IMG/VR virus record: IMGVR_UViG_3300008266_000544
Location: 1-44,230 of that record
Source: a virus
DNA: 44,230 bases
Strand: one strand, 5' to 3'
Positions within the stretch are counted from its first letter, which is position 1. Every line of letters starts with the position of its first letter. Below the pieces are notes generated by a model that did no database searches, was not told where the DNA came from, and worked only from the letters and a program-made list of their open reading frames with translations. A program made the translations under genes and the position numbers. Positions 20,675-29,305 of this stretch are shown here, piece after piece.

Positions 20675-21106
20675 TTAATCAGAAACGACAGAATAAATTG
20701 TCGAATGATTTGGTTGTATTTTTTTCATTCTGTCCCAAGCTTCTTTCGGATTATTGTATGTATAAGCTGAACATTCAGATGGGGATTTAACTACGAATTT
20801 TTCATTTTCTTTTGTTTTTTTAATCGTGTTCTTCATTCCTTTTCTCCAGACGCGACTGTCGAATGTCTTTTCCCAAACAGAATCTTTACGAGCGACAAGC
20901 AATTCTAAATTGTCGAGTTTTAGTGTCTGTTTGTATTTGGTGAGCAGCGAGTTATACCACTCTAGGGTATAAAACTTATCTTCAAAGAAAAAATCTCGTT
21001 CTTTTTTGGAGCGAAATTGTTGTTGAATCCAAAAACCTCCACATTCTCCGCGATCAGCTTGCCATTTGGAGATTGTTTTATATTCTGATACGTATAGTTT
21101 ACTCAT
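20675..21106 (-). CDS. Hypothetical protein
   Basis: 143 residues, basic, with many aromatic residues (W-I-Q-Q-Q-F-R-S-K-K-E-R-D). The leader carries the AATCAATAAAAAA element. No domain recognised. It follows the UV-endonuclease gene by 14 nt and is probably co-transcribed with it. Confidence 0.7.
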   Translation of the reverse strand: MSKLYVSEYKTISKWQADRGECGGFWIQQQFRSKKERDFFFEDKFYTLEWYNSLLTKYKQTLKLDNLELLVARKDSVWEKTFDSRVWRKGMKNTIKKTKENEKFVVKSPSECSAYTYNNPKEAWDRMKKIQPNHSTIYSVVSD

Positions 21107-21120
21107 ATTGTTAATGTTTT

Positions 21121-22026
21121 TTATTGATTATTTAAAACTCGCAGAATTGCCTCGTCTTTGCCTTTGAGTTCAAACTCCCACACGCAATCTTTGTTGGCTG
21201 CAACAACACTAGGAACGTGAGTAGCGAACTCAGCATGACTACGAGGCTTATCAGGCAAGCCTTCGCTCCAATGCATGATAGGCGTATAATTGCGCCATGT
21301 ATTTTTGAACAATTTAAAATGACAAAAATCAGAAGGATTAACTGCATCGTGCAGATTATCGAAAACCAATGGTAAAAACGGACGAAAGTATTTGTAAAGA
21401 TTAGAGCAGTTCCAAAAACCTTTGTCTTCGTTCTCAAGCACCAAGCGGCGGCGAACACCTTCGTCGCAATTGTTGAATGATGAGCCGAAACGATTGATGT
21501 ATTGGTAAATATCTTCTTTGTCGCTGTCGAAAGAAAGATTGAGATGTAGGCACATTGGCGCGGAATAGTCTTGCGGCAAACCCATCAAATCCAACATGTA
21601 AGCTTGATGATTGAGTTCTTTGATACTGCGATCAACAACATCTGGATTGTATGACGCAAGCACGTTAAACTGGTCAGGGTGAGATGAGATAGAAACGCCA
21701 CAAGTCTGCGCTGTAGTGCCAGCATCTTGCAATGCTGACGCAATCGCTTGCATGTCTGGCAGATCGTCATACGAAATATGAAGCGTGGCATCGGTAATCA
21801 ATGGAGCGAGGCAACTAGAGATGCGGTAGTGAGAGATTTTATTCGCGGCACAGTGCAAAATGATTTGTTTGGTTAGTTTGCAGTTGTGTAGAATACGCGA
21901 CGAAAGCTCTACAAGCGCAGCGTCTCGACCCAACTCAAGAAAGCGTTTGCGTGTCATGGTTTTAAAGGCGAGAGACTTGTCTTTCTTCTTGAGCATTTCA
22001 CTGATGCATACGAGTCCTAATTTCAT
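21121..22026 (-). CDS. uvsE: UV-damage endonuclease (UvdE/UvsE)
   Basis: 301 residues from the ATG at 22026, set by a promoter whose -10 box is 9 nt upstream. The N-terminus M-K-L-G-L-V-C-I-S-E and the conserved blocks around I-S-H-Y-R-I-S-S, S-H-P-D-Q-F, L-N-L-S-F and L-E-N-E-D-K match the TIM-barrel UV-damage endonuclease family, which nicks DNA 5' to pyrimidine dimers using divalent metal ions. The length is normal. Phage copies probably repair the phage genome after sunlight exposure. Confidence 0.88.
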   Translation of the reverse strand: MKLGLVCISEMLKKKDKSLAFKTMTRKRFLELGRDAALVELSSRILHNCKLTKQIILHCAANKISHYRISSCLAPLITDATLHISYDDLPDMQAIASALQDAGTTAQTCGVSISSHPDQFNVLASYNPDVVDRSIKELNHQAYMLDLMGLPQDYSAPMCLHLNLSFDSDKEDIYQYINRFGSSFNNCDEGVRRRLVLENEDKGFWNCSNLYKYFRPFLPLVFDNLHDAVNPSDFCHFKLFKNTWRNYTPIMHWSEGLPDKPRSHAEFATHVPSVVAANKDCVWEFELKGKDEAILRVLNNQ

Positions 22027-22035
22027 GTGGCGCAC

Positions 22036-22063
22036 AGAGTAACATTTCGTAGCAGCTTGTCAA
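22036..22063 (-). promoter_or_regulatory. sigma70-like promoter
   Basis: TTGACA (22063-22058), 16-nt spacer, TACTCT (22041-22036), 9 nt to the uvsE ATG. Divergent from the rIIA promoter. Confidence 0.65.
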
Positions 22064-22100
22064 CAAAAATCTTGCCGCGAAAATTTTTTCAAAAAACTTG

Positions 22101-22129
22101 TTGACATTGTCCATTTTTCTGATTACTAT
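22101..22129 (+). promoter_or_regulatory. rIIA promoter
   Basis: TTGACA (22101-22106), 17 nt, TACTAT (22124-22129). The predicted transcript begins near AACGCAACTCAACA, almost identical to the rIIB leader AACGCAACTTAACA. Confidence 0.75.
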
Positions 22130-22186
22130 CGCCCAACGCAACTCAACACATCACCTATCTTCACTCAAGGAATTGAATCTTCGCAA

Positions 22187-24079
22187 GTGTCCAATATGGA
22201 TATGGATTTGGAAGGCATGAAACAAGCTTGTCAAATCTTCCGCGACAATATCTACACCGACAAAATTCTCGCCGTTGTGCGTGAATGGGTAAGCAACGCT
22301 GTCGATGAACACTTGAAACACGGCATCGAGAATCCTGTTCAAACTGGCGTAAAAGAAGGTCGCTTCTTTGTTCGTGACTTTGCTAACGGTTTGGACGACA
22401 ACGGCATTCGCAACGTGTTCGGCAAATACTTCCGCTCCACAAAATCAAACAGCGATCAACCTATCGGTGGTTTCGGCGTAGGCGCAAAAGCAGGTCACTG
22501 TTATCAAGATGTTTTTTACGTCACTTCTTTCTACAACGGCACGAAGACGGTTTATTCGTGCGTTCTTGGTGGTGACGAATCTGGCGCATCTATCGGTCAA
22601 GTGATTGAAATGTCGCAAGAACCCACAAACGAAAGTGGTTTGCTTGTTGAAATCGACATCAAAGAAGATCGCGTCAACAACGGCAACACTGGCACTTTTG
22701 TGGTGTGCGCTCAAGCGATGGCAGACTACGCTACTCTGGCAAAGATTGAAGTGATTGACGATAGCGGTCACACGATGAACGGTATCTATCAACAAAACAA
22801 CAAAACACTCATCTTAGAAAAAGACGGCATTCGATTCTATTCTTTTGAAAGCGGTTTGACTGGCGATTCATATTCCAATTATGCCATTACGATGGGTGGC
22901 GTAAAGTATCATACGCCAGATAGCTTCAAGGGTTTTGGGTTTGAAGATCAATGTTCGCCAACAACAGCTATTCAGATAGATGTTCCTGTTGGATTTTTTG
23001 AAGTGCCAATTTCGCGAGAGTTTTTCCGTGAGACTGCAAAGTTCACCAATGGCATTGCCAAGTGTGAAGCGGTTCTTGGGGAATTTATTAATCAACAAAA
23101 AGAATCGTTGGGTGAGCTTACTCTGTCCGATTTGTGCGTGAACAAGCTAAACAAGACTTCTGATTTTAAATTCAAAAATAATGCGTTCGTGCCATCGAAA
23201 GTAGCATTGTCTTTGGCGAAAATTGGCAGCCTCAATCCAAGCAATCCTCTGGCTGAACACAATGGTCGTAAATTGGTTCTTCTTGTTTCTGATTCTTATC
23301 ATCACCGTGGCGAGCAGGTTCGCAGAATCGAAGATTGGTGCAAAACAAACAACAAATCTGTTCTGTATTGCACAAAGCAAAGCATGGAGTATGTTTGTTC
23401 CGCAATCTCACAATATTCAACGCCATCTGATTTGGTATTTCGTGCCGCTTCGACAATCTATCCCAAAAACACACAAGGCGGTGGTGTTGCTAGCGATAAC
23501 CGATACACTGTGTATCGTCGTGGCTACGGCAGCAAAAGTTTTCGCTGGTCTGCTCTCGAATTGCATAATGAATATTGGGGTGTTACTCATACCGAAGATG
23601 ATGCAAAGCAATTCTTGGCACAGACTCTTCAATCAAACAAATTAGACTTGGTTCAAAAAATCCTCATCCTAGACAATGGATTTCATAGCACCTATTCGTT
23701 TAAGTCGGTGCTATTAAAAAGGGATTTAATTGCTCTTGGGTATGCATCTTATGATGATCCAGCAATCGTAGCTACGATCAAGCAGTTGCAAAAGAGCAAG
23801 ACGGAGCGCGATCAAGCAAGATCAGAAATGAGCCAACGCTATCATAAATGCAAAAATCTTTTGAGCAGCAAGTCTCAGCAAACTTTCAGTAATAGAATTT
23901 CTAAAGACCCATTCTCCCCAATTCTCGAAAAACGCGTATGCGCTTTGGAGAAGATTACTGAAGAATTAAAAAACAATAAAAACGAACTCGTCGCAACATT
24001 TACCAAATTGACTTTGGAAAGCTACTATTTCCAAGCCAGTCGTTCAGACGTAAGAAAATTCATCAAAGCGGCAAAATAA
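22187..24079 (+). CDS. rIIA: rIIA-like GHKL ATPase
   Basis: 630 residues if started at the GTG at 22187; ATGs at 22196 and 22202 are alternatives. The frame remains open upstream with protein-like codons, so the true N-terminus is uncertain. The N-terminal ATPase has the GHKL boxes: E33-x-x-x-N37-x-x-D40 (N box), D64-F-A-N-G68 (G1) and G95-F-G-V-G-A-K101 (G2). T4 rIIA is membrane-associated and, with rIIB, lets phage escape lambda Rex exclusion. Paired with rIIB downstream, each under its own promoter, it probably counters host exclusion or affects the lysis timing. Confidence 0.88.
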   Translation: MSNMDMDLEGMKQACQIFRDNIYTDKILAVVREWVSNAVDEHLKHGIENPVQTGVKEGRFFVRDFANGLDDNGIRNVFGKYFRSTKSNSDQPIGGFGVGAKAGHCYQDVFYVTSFYNGTKTVYSCVLGGDESGASIGQVIEMSQEPTNESGLLVEIDIKEDRVNNGNTGTFVVCAQAMADYATLAKIEVIDDSGHTMNGIYQQNNKTLILEKDGIRFYSFESGLTGDSYSNYAITMGGVKYHTPDSFKGFGFEDQCSPTTAIQIDVPVGFFEVPISREFFRETAKFTNGIAKCEAVLGEFINQQKESLGELTLSDLCVNKLNKTSDFKFKNNAFVPSKVALSLAKIGSLNPSNPLAEHNGRKLVLLVSDSYHHRGEQVRRIEDWCKTNNKSVLYCTKQSMEYVCSAISQYSTPSDLVFRAASTIYPKNTQGGGVASDNRYTVYRRGYGSKSFRWSALELHNEYWGVTHTEDDAKQFLAQTLQSNKLDLVQKILILDNGFHSTYSFKSVLLKRDLIALGYASYDDPAIVATIKQLQKSKTERDQARSEMSQRYHKCKNLLSSKSQQTFSNRISKDPFSPILEKRVCALEKITEELKNNKNELVATFTKLTLESYYFQASRSDVRKFIKAAK

Positions 24080-24082
24080 TCC

Positions 24083-24111
24083 TTGACAAACCATCAAAAT
24101 AACAATACATT
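24083..24111 (+). promoter_or_regulatory. rIIB promoter
   Basis: TTGACA (24083-24088), 17 nt, TACATT (24106-24111). The leader of about 20 nt begins GCAACGCAAC and has no Shine-Dalgarno sequence. Confidence 0.75.
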
Positions 24112-24137
24112 AAAAGCGCAACGCAACTTAACAATCT

Positions 24138-25151
24138 ATGAAGTATATCATTAATCAAACAGGAATCGTCCTATTCATGAACAACAAACCGCAAAAGTTT
24201 GCCAGTTCAGACCCGAAATATGCGGCGATTATCGCAGCTCTACGCTTGCCATCTGATCAACAAGAGGCAGCGATTAACAAAGCTCTGGAAGCGGCAGATG
24301 TAAACCGCAACATTCAATCCAAAGGATTTCAATTGAATCATAACACCAGAGAAGTGTCTTATTATGGAGAACTCCTTCCAGCACCATTGGCGCAGAAAGT
24401 GTTTTCTTTGATCGAACAGAATCTGCCAGTTACCCTACTGGAGAAGTTCTGGGAAAACCTCAAACAAAATCCATCGTATAATTCGGTGCGAGAATTGTAT
24501 GACTTCCTTTCCTATAAAGAACTTCCTATTACCGAAGACGGTTGTTTCTTGGCGTATCGTGGTCTTCAAGATGACTTCTATTCTGTTTCTGGTAATCTGC
24601 AAACTAAAGTATTGCAAGGCACTGTAAACAGTAAAGGACAAATCTACAATGGTGTGGGCGAACACATTGAAGTGCAGCGCAATTGCGTTGACGATGATCG
24701 CAATAACCATTGCTCGTTCGGTATTCATGCAGGTTCGTGGGACTATGCTCGCGGCTGGTCTCGCGGCAAAATGGTTGTCGTAAAGATTAATCCAAAAGAT
24801 GTTGTTAGTGTTCCTTCTGATTATGATTGCCAGAAACTGCGCTGCTGTGCTTACACTGTCGTTTCAGAAGTAGAAGTAGAAATCACTTCTGCCGCTACTG
24901 ACGATGATGGCAACGAATTGGAAGATCAATCTTTCCAAGAAGAAGTGAGCAATCGCAGCGAAGTTATTCGTCGAGTGCAGCAATACTTGACTCGTAAGCA
25001 AGATCAGGGAGTTGAAGAAGTTTCTTTCCGCGCAATTCAAAGTTGCTTCTCGCCAGATTGCCCTAGCATGGCAGAGATTACGGATGCCGTAAATGCTCTT
25101 GGTTATCGCTGGTTCTTCTTCGGTGAGAAGAAAATGGTTGACCTAGACTAA
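24138..25151 (+). CDS. rIIB: rIIB-like protein
   Basis: 337 residues. The middle carries the rIIB signature: F-L-S-Y-K-E-L-P-I-T-E-D-G-C-F-L-A-Y-R, then C-V-D-D-D-R-N-N-H-C-S-F-G-I-H-A-G-S (about 180-200). The C-terminal quarter is predicted helical and could be a separate winged-helix-like unit. T4 rIIB acts with rIIA in exclusion escape. It ends before a strong GNRA hairpin, so the two rII genes form independent units. Confidence 0.85.
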   Translation: MKYIINQTGIVLFMNNKPQKFASSDPKYAAIIAALRLPSDQQEAAINKALEAADVNRNIQSKGFQLNHNTREVSYYGELLPAPLAQKVFSLIEQNLPVTLLEKFWENLKQNPSYNSVRELYDFLSYKELPITEDGCFLAYRGLQDDFYSVSGNLQTKVLQGTVNSKGQIYNGVGEHIEVQRNCVDDDRNNHCSFGIHAGSWDYARGWSRGKMVVVKINPKDVVSVPSDYDCQKLRCCAYTVVSEVEVEITSAATDDDGNELEDQSFQEEVSNRSEVIRRVQQYLTRKQDQGVEEVSFRAIQSCFSPDCPSMAEITDAVNALGYRWFFFGEKKMVDLD

Positions 25152-25157
25152 CCCTAA

Positions 25158-25177
25158 GAGGGGGCGAAAGCCCCCTC
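25158..25177 (+). terminator. GNRA hairpin after rIIB
   Basis: GAGGGGGC-GAAA-GCCCCCTC, 8 perfect base pairs with a GNRA loop, 6 nt after the rIIB stop. No T run follows, so it may stabilise or pause rather than terminate. Confidence 0.55.
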
Positions 25178-25188
25178 ACAAATCACTT

Positions 25189-25443
25189 ATGGCTACAAAA
25201 AACGACATTACTGGAGACACTATCGCGAGTCGTATCAGCACTCCAATGTATCGAAAAGGCTGGGACCTCGCCTTTGCAAAAAAAACAGCAATAGAATGGG
25301 CAGAGCTTGATGAAATTGTTATTCTCGATCCCGATGGATTTCGATATGACGATGGAATCACTATAGAAACTCCTATTTCTTATGCTGAATATAGCAAACG
25401 AATTCCATTTGCGACCGTCATGCTGAAAAAAAATCCTATTTAA
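25189..25443 (+). CDS. Hypothetical protein
   Basis: 84 residues: M-A-T-K-N-D-I-T-G-D-T-I-A-S-R-I, then a helical segment and A-E-L-D-E-I-V-I-L-D-P-D-G-F. A small soluble protein with no assigned role. It lies between the rIIB hairpin and a late-promoted membrane gene. Confidence 0.7.
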   Translation: MATKNDITGDTIASRISTPMYRKGWDLAFAKKTAIEWAELDEIVILDPDGFRYDDGITIETPISYAEYSKRIPFATVMLKKNPI

Positions 25444-25452
25444 TCATTTTTA

Positions 25453-25467
25453 AGTGTAAAAATATAC
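25453..25467 (+). promoter_or_regulatory. Late-type promoter element
   Basis: AGTGTAAAAATATAC directly before the ATG at 25468; layout identical to those at 12169 and 34796. Confidence 0.6.
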
Positions 25468-25665
25468 ATGACAGAAGTAATTATTCCCCTCGTCGTAGAG
25501 ATCGCTAAAGCTTATCCATGGTTTCCAGTGGTGACAAGTGCTGTCACCTTGGCTTCTGCCGTGGCTGCTGTGACTCCGACACCAAAAGCTGGAAGCCGCT
25601 GGTCTAAAGTTTATAAAGTGATTGATCTGGTCGCCTTGAACTTTGGCAAAGCCAAGCAAAAATAA
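25468..25665 (+). CDS. Small late membrane protein, holin-like
   Basis: 65 residues with a hydrophobic segment at about 4-36 interrupted by A-Y-P-W-F-P, then V-T-P-T-P-K and a basic amphipathic C-terminus ending K-A-K-Q-K. Similar small phage proteins are often called holin-like. It has the late promoter element, and a strong terminator follows, so it forms a one-gene late unit. Antiholin or a particle component are alternatives. Confidence 0.6.
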   Translation: MTEVIIPLVVEIAKAYPWFPVVTSAVTLASAVAAVTPTPKAGSRWSKVYKVIDLVALNFGKAKQK

Positions 25666-25690
25666 TCATTAAAACAAATTAAAAATCCCA

Positions 25691-25729
25691 CTGAGCCAGA
25701 GAAATAAAACACTCTGGCTCAGTTTTTTT
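25691..25729 (+). terminator. Intrinsic terminator
   Basis: CTGAGCCAGAG ... CTCTGGCTCAG, 11 perfect pairs, followed by TTTTTTT. Immediately precedes the next promoter. Confidence 0.9.
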
Positions 25730-25730
25730 G

Positions 25731-25759
25731 TTGACAAGGCTCGCGAAACGTGTTACTTT
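25731..25759 (+). promoter_or_regulatory. sigma70-like promoter
   Basis: TTGACA (25731-25736), 17 nt, TACTTT (25754-25759). The leader is about 15 nt (GCGACTAATAACAAT) with no Shine-Dalgarno. Confidence 0.7.
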
Positions 25760-25780
25760 CGGTCAGCGACTAATAACAAT

Positions 25781-26692
25781 ATGGGACTATCAAACGAAGA
25801 AAGATACAAAAAAATCGTGTGGGCTATCCACAACATCGAACAAGAATTAAAGTATCTTAAAGATACCTACGATTCTAGCGATATTAAAAAATACTCTGGA
25901 AAACTTTGGCCAGCGTTTTTGAATCAATCAGGAAACTCTGCTTTTTGGATTACAGGCGGCACTTTAGACAGTGATCGTTTGGAAGGTTGTGATTTAATCT
26001 CAACAGCTTTCGAGGCTCACATGGAAAAGCTGTTGGATGAAAAAAATAAACAAAGGGGAGAATTTGTTTGGGAATTGAAAGACGATTATCTCAAGGAGTC
26101 TATTCGCATTGAGAGCCTCATTAGTGGCGATAGTGTCGCCCAAAATATGGTGATTATTTGGAAATGGATCGAGGCGTTTCTTTATGCTACTAATCGCTAT
26201 CATGATGAAATGTCAAAAAGCTTGACACCGATCAAAGATATTATCTCTAATATGCAAGGCGACTTGTTTACGATCTTTTCAAGAGATGAAAAGTATTTTA
26301 AAGCTTATTTAATGAATCGCATTCTTGAAAAGTGCTTGAATGTCTATGATGATGAAGACATTGTTACTAAAGTGATACGCGATCATCACCACTTTCATGT
26401 TGACGACTATACTAACGGCACTTCACTGATGGATATGTGGACAGAGATTCAGTTCAAGCCAAGACAAGAAATTGAAACTAATACTAAAATTCTTTATGTT
26501 GTTCGATGCATGGGTCGCAGAATCGTGGATCACAAAAAGAGAATCTTTGATGTGTTTAAAGATCATGTCGATCAAACAGCTTTTGATAACATGCTTGAGG
26601 AATGTATCGCAGACAAGAAGAAATATGACGAGTGTAACAAAACACCAGCATATAGTGATCATTGTGATTTAACTTGGAGGTGGAAATACTAA
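25781..26692 (+). CDS. Unknown 303-residue protein
   Basis: Soluble, largely helical, with clusters of His (H-H-H-F-H-V near 200) and W-K-W-I-E-A-F-L-Y-A-T in the middle. No family recognised. It is the first gene of the operon carrying RNA ligase and ATP-grasp proteins, so it might belong to the same defence-related function, but that is inference. Confidence 0.7.
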   Translation: MGLSNEERYKKIVWAIHNIEQELKYLKDTYDSSDIKKYSGKLWPAFLNQSGNSAFWITGGTLDSDRLEGCDLISTAFEAHMEKLLDEKNKQRGEFVWELKDDYLKESIRIESLISGDSVAQNMVIIWKWIEAFLYATNRYHDEMSKSLTPIKDIISNMQGDLFTIFSRDEKYFKAYLMNRILEKCLNVYDDEDIVTKVIRDHHHFHVDDYTNGTSLMDMWTEIQFKPRQEIETNTKILYVVRCMGRRIVDHKKRIFDVFKDHVDQTAFDNMLEECIADKKKYDECNKTPAYSDHCDLTWRWKY

Positions 26693-26693
26693 C

Positions 26694-27035
26694 ATGAACA
26701 TCAAATTCAAATCAACCAAACAAGAACTGCCTAAACATAAGCAGCACATTCTTTATATCAAAAGAGAAAGATCGCATCTTTACAAAGACACACCGATGCC
26801 GACTTTTGTTAAATGCGAATGGTCGTGGGATGATGGCAGCGGTTGTCAATTGTGCCATAGCAAAAAATATACATTGGAAAATCCGCCGAAAGACTATCCA
26901 TATCTGACCATTCTCGATGGAGAAGGTTATATCATTTGGACAAACGAAACGAACAAATACAATCCAAAAATCGAACATTTTTGGTGGATCGATCAAAAAG
27001 ATTTTGATAAGATTTGGGAGAAAAACAAACATTGA
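26694..27035 (+). CDS. Unknown protein
   Basis: 113 residues. Several Cys and Trp residues in the middle (C-E-W-S-W-D-D-G-S-G-C-Q-L-C-H), possibly a metal site, and a C-terminal H-F-W-W-I-D. Starts 2 nt after the upstream stop. Not recognised. Confidence 0.65.
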   Translation: MNIKFKSTKQELPKHKQHILYIKRERSHLYKDTPMPTFVKCEWSWDDGSGCQLCHSKKYTLENPPKDYPYLTILDGEGYIIWTNETNKYNPKIEHFWWIDQKDFDKIWEKNKH

Positions 27036-27043
27036 ATTAAGAT

Positions 27044-28129
27044 ATGAAACTACCAAACAAAGAAGAATTTAACTACCAAGATTGCGTCATCGCTGGTGAC
27101 GAGTGTTGGCTCATTACCCCAAAACACATGGGCGTACAATGGACAGAAGAAAACGCTCGTTTTCGTTCGTGCGTAGTGCGCCAGTCTGATGGTTTCGTAA
27201 TCAGTCAAGGCTATCGCAAATTCACGAACTTGGGTGAGAAGTCGGAATTTGAACCGTGGAACGCTGAATGGCCAATTTGTGCGCGAAGAAAGATTGATGG
27301 CAGTCTATTGATGGTATCGCGATACAAAGGAGAGATGGTTGTGCGCGTTCGCAATTATATCAACGCATATCAATTGTTGAACGGTTACGAAATCTCTTTA
27401 TTTGAAAAGAAATATCCTGAGATTTTTAATTGGTTTTTATCTGAAGACACAAGCGAACAAACTCTTTTGCTGGAGTGGACCTCTCCCACTAATATCATTG
27501 TGCTTCGTGAACACGAAGAGCCTACGCTGACTCTACTTGGTATTGTGGAGAACACTACGGCGCGATACTGGTGTCAGCAAGAGGTGGACTTTATGGCGAA
27601 ATATATCTTCTTGATGGATCGCCCCGAAACTTATGAATACGCATCGTTGGATGATTGCGTGGCAGATGTAATCAAATGGGAGGACAGAGAAGGAGTGGTT
27701 ATTTACTCTCCTGATAGTCAAATTCTCAAGAAAGTCAAGGCTGGTCGATATGCTGATCTACATGCCATGGCAACAGGATTAAAAACAATTAACAATGTCT
27801 TGGATTGGTTTATGCGTTCGCCGCGATTTACCACAAGTGAAGGTTTCTATTCGCACCTGGAGTCGCAATTTGATTATGAAGTTGCTGAAAAATGCAAACC
27901 ATTTATCGAACCAATTACAGACGCTTATGCCAAAATTGTTCGTTGTATTGAAAAAGCAAAAGAAAGAGCGCAATTCATTCAAACATATTCATGCCGCAAA
28001 GAACAAGCGGCGGCGATTCAGCAGGAATTTACTGGTTGGAAAACAGCCATGGCATTTTTAGTGCTTGACAACCGTGAAATTGATGACAAAGTTGTGCGTA
28101 AGGCAATGGAGAAAATCTTAGAACTATGA
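27044..28129 (+). CDS. ATP-dependent RNA ligase (Rnl1-like)
   Basis: 361 residues with nucleotidyltransferase motifs in order: K83-I-D-G (motif I, adenylated Lys), L-L-L-E144-W (motif III), E-G-V-V-I-Y near 214 (motif IV) and K-V-K-A-G-R-Y near 230 (motif V). The C-terminal 130 residues are helical and basic, as in T4 Rnl1. T4 Rnl1 reseals tRNAs cut by host anticodon nucleases. Overlaps the ATP-grasp gene by ATGA; no polynucleotide kinase is in this window. Confidence 0.82.
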   Translation: MKLPNKEEFNYQDCVIAGDECWLITPKHMGVQWTEENARFRSCVVRQSDGFVISQGYRKFTNLGEKSEFEPWNAEWPICARRKIDGSLLMVSRYKGEMVVRVRNYINAYQLLNGYEISLFEKKYPEIFNWFLSEDTSEQTLLLEWTSPTNIIVLREHEEPTLTLLGIVENTTARYWCQQEVDFMAKYIFLMDRPETYEYASLDDCVADVIKWEDREGVVIYSPDSQILKKVKAGRYADLHAMATGLKTINNVLDWFMRSPRFTTSEGFYSHLESQFDYEVAEKCKPFIEPITDAYAKIVRCIEKAKERAQFIQTYSCRKEQAAAIQQEFTGWKTAMAFLVLDNREIDDKVVRKAMEKILEL

Positions 28130-28875
28130 TACTCATTAACAGCTATTTTGAAAACGAGCGTGAGCTTTGGGGAGAACACATTTTTTGTGAAGACCTCTGC
28201 CGCGATGAAGATATTAAGCGCAATGGCTTCGCGCCGATTGTGGCGCGAGGAAGTATCGCTTTTGATAACAGCGTAAAGTTTACACTCAAGACTCTTGGAT
28301 TGCCTGATTTGCGTTTTCCATTTAACAATGACCCGAAGTATTATAATTATAGTTATTGGCGTTCTTTGCCTGATTTATTGAATGAAGATTATTTCGACGG
28401 CTATGAATGGGAAGACGTTTTAGATAGTTTCCAACATCATGAAAAGCTATGGATTCGCAGTGCCAGTGGTAATAAAAACTTTACTGGTGGCGTTTTTACT
28501 CGCGGTGAATTCATGAACGAAGTCGAATATTTAAAACAAATAAATAGCGACGATATTGTGTTTGTTGTTGCTTACCCGAAAACAATCTATCGCGAGTATC
28601 GCTTTGTGTTTGTTGGCGGCAAAGTAATCAGCAGCAGCCTTTATATGGAGAATGGTAATCCCAAGCAAGGGGAACATGCATCTGATGATCTTACCAAATT
28701 CGCGCAAAAATGGTTTGATAGTCAATGTCTTTTGCCAAAGCATGTGGTTGTTGATATTACCGATGACCAGAAGATTATTGAAATCAACAACATCTTCACA
28801 AGCGGATGGTATAGCTGTGATCTGGAGAGGATTATCACGGCAGTGAAGAAAGAGCTTGACAAATTCAAACACTAA
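28126..28875 (+). CDS. ATP-grasp protein (R2K-like)
   Basis: 249 residues. W-I-R-S-A-S-G-N-K-N-F-T-G-G near 110-122, Y-R-E-Y-R-F-V-F near 150 and I-E-I-N-N near 220 match the ATP-binding and metal-binding blocks of phage ATP-grasp proteins of the R2K type, a clade related to CDC123 and predicted to modify proteins or act in RNA repair. Coupling to the RNA ligase by ATGA supports joint function. Substrate unknown. Confidence 0.7.
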   Translation: MILINSYFENERELWGEHIFCEDLCRDEDIKRNGFAPIVARGSIAFDNSVKFTLKTLGLPDLRFPFNNDPKYYNYSYWRSLPDLLNEDYFDGYEWEDVLDSFQHHEKLWIRSASGNKNFTGGVFTRGEFMNEVEYLKQINSDDIVFVVAYPKTIYREYRFVFVGGKVISSSLYMENGNPKQGEHASDDLTKFAQKWFDSQCLLPKHVVVDITDDQKIIEINNIFTSGWYSCDLERIITAVKKELDKFKH

Positions 28876-28889
28876 CGTATATTAAGCGT

Positions 28890-29072
28890 ATGGAAAAAGA
28901 TCCTGATATTCTTGACGTTTTGCGTCACCACGACAAACTTCCAGCTATACTTCGCAATATGGATGAGGGAATCGGCGCAATTTGGCAAATCATTACCAGA
29001 GCGGAAGATGAGATTGTCAAGTTGAGAGAAGAAAACAAACAATTGAAAAAACAATTAAAAAATAAAAAATAA
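28890..29072 (+). CDS. Small coiled-coil protein
   Basis: 60 residues; the C-terminal half is a clear heptad coiled coil (V-K-L-R-E-E-N-K-Q-L-K-K-Q-L-K). It overlaps the next gene's ATG by one base. No function assigned. Confidence 0.65.
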   Translation: MEKDPDILDVLRHHDKLPAILRNMDEGIGAIWQIITRAEDEIVKLREENKQLKKQLKNKK

Positions 29073-29305
29073 TGAATTATGAATTTCAATGCTCGTTCTG
29101 TCAAAAAGCAGAGCCTACATGGGTTTATATGCCTAGTGGTAAATACGCCTGTGATGACTGTGTGCCGCGAAAGTGTTCCTGTAATATGGAGCCGATAGAT
29201 GGCAATTGGGAAAACGAAAATGAAAGCAATTGGGACTATATAAAAGATGAAAAAGGAAAACATTTACCTTGCTGTGAATGGGAACAGATAACAAAATTTT
29301 TATGA
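29072..29305 (+). CDS. Small Cys-rich protein
   Basis: 77 residues: C-S-F-C (7-10), C-D-D-C (28-31), C-S-C and a C-terminal P-C-C-E-W. Probably a zinc-ribbon, and the first two pairs could hold one zinc. Coupled to the thioredoxin-like gene by ATGA. Confidence 0.7.
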   Translation: MNYEFQCSFCQKAEPTWVYMPSGKYACDDCVPRKCSCNMEPIDGNWENENESNWDYIKDEKGKHLPCCEWEQITKFL

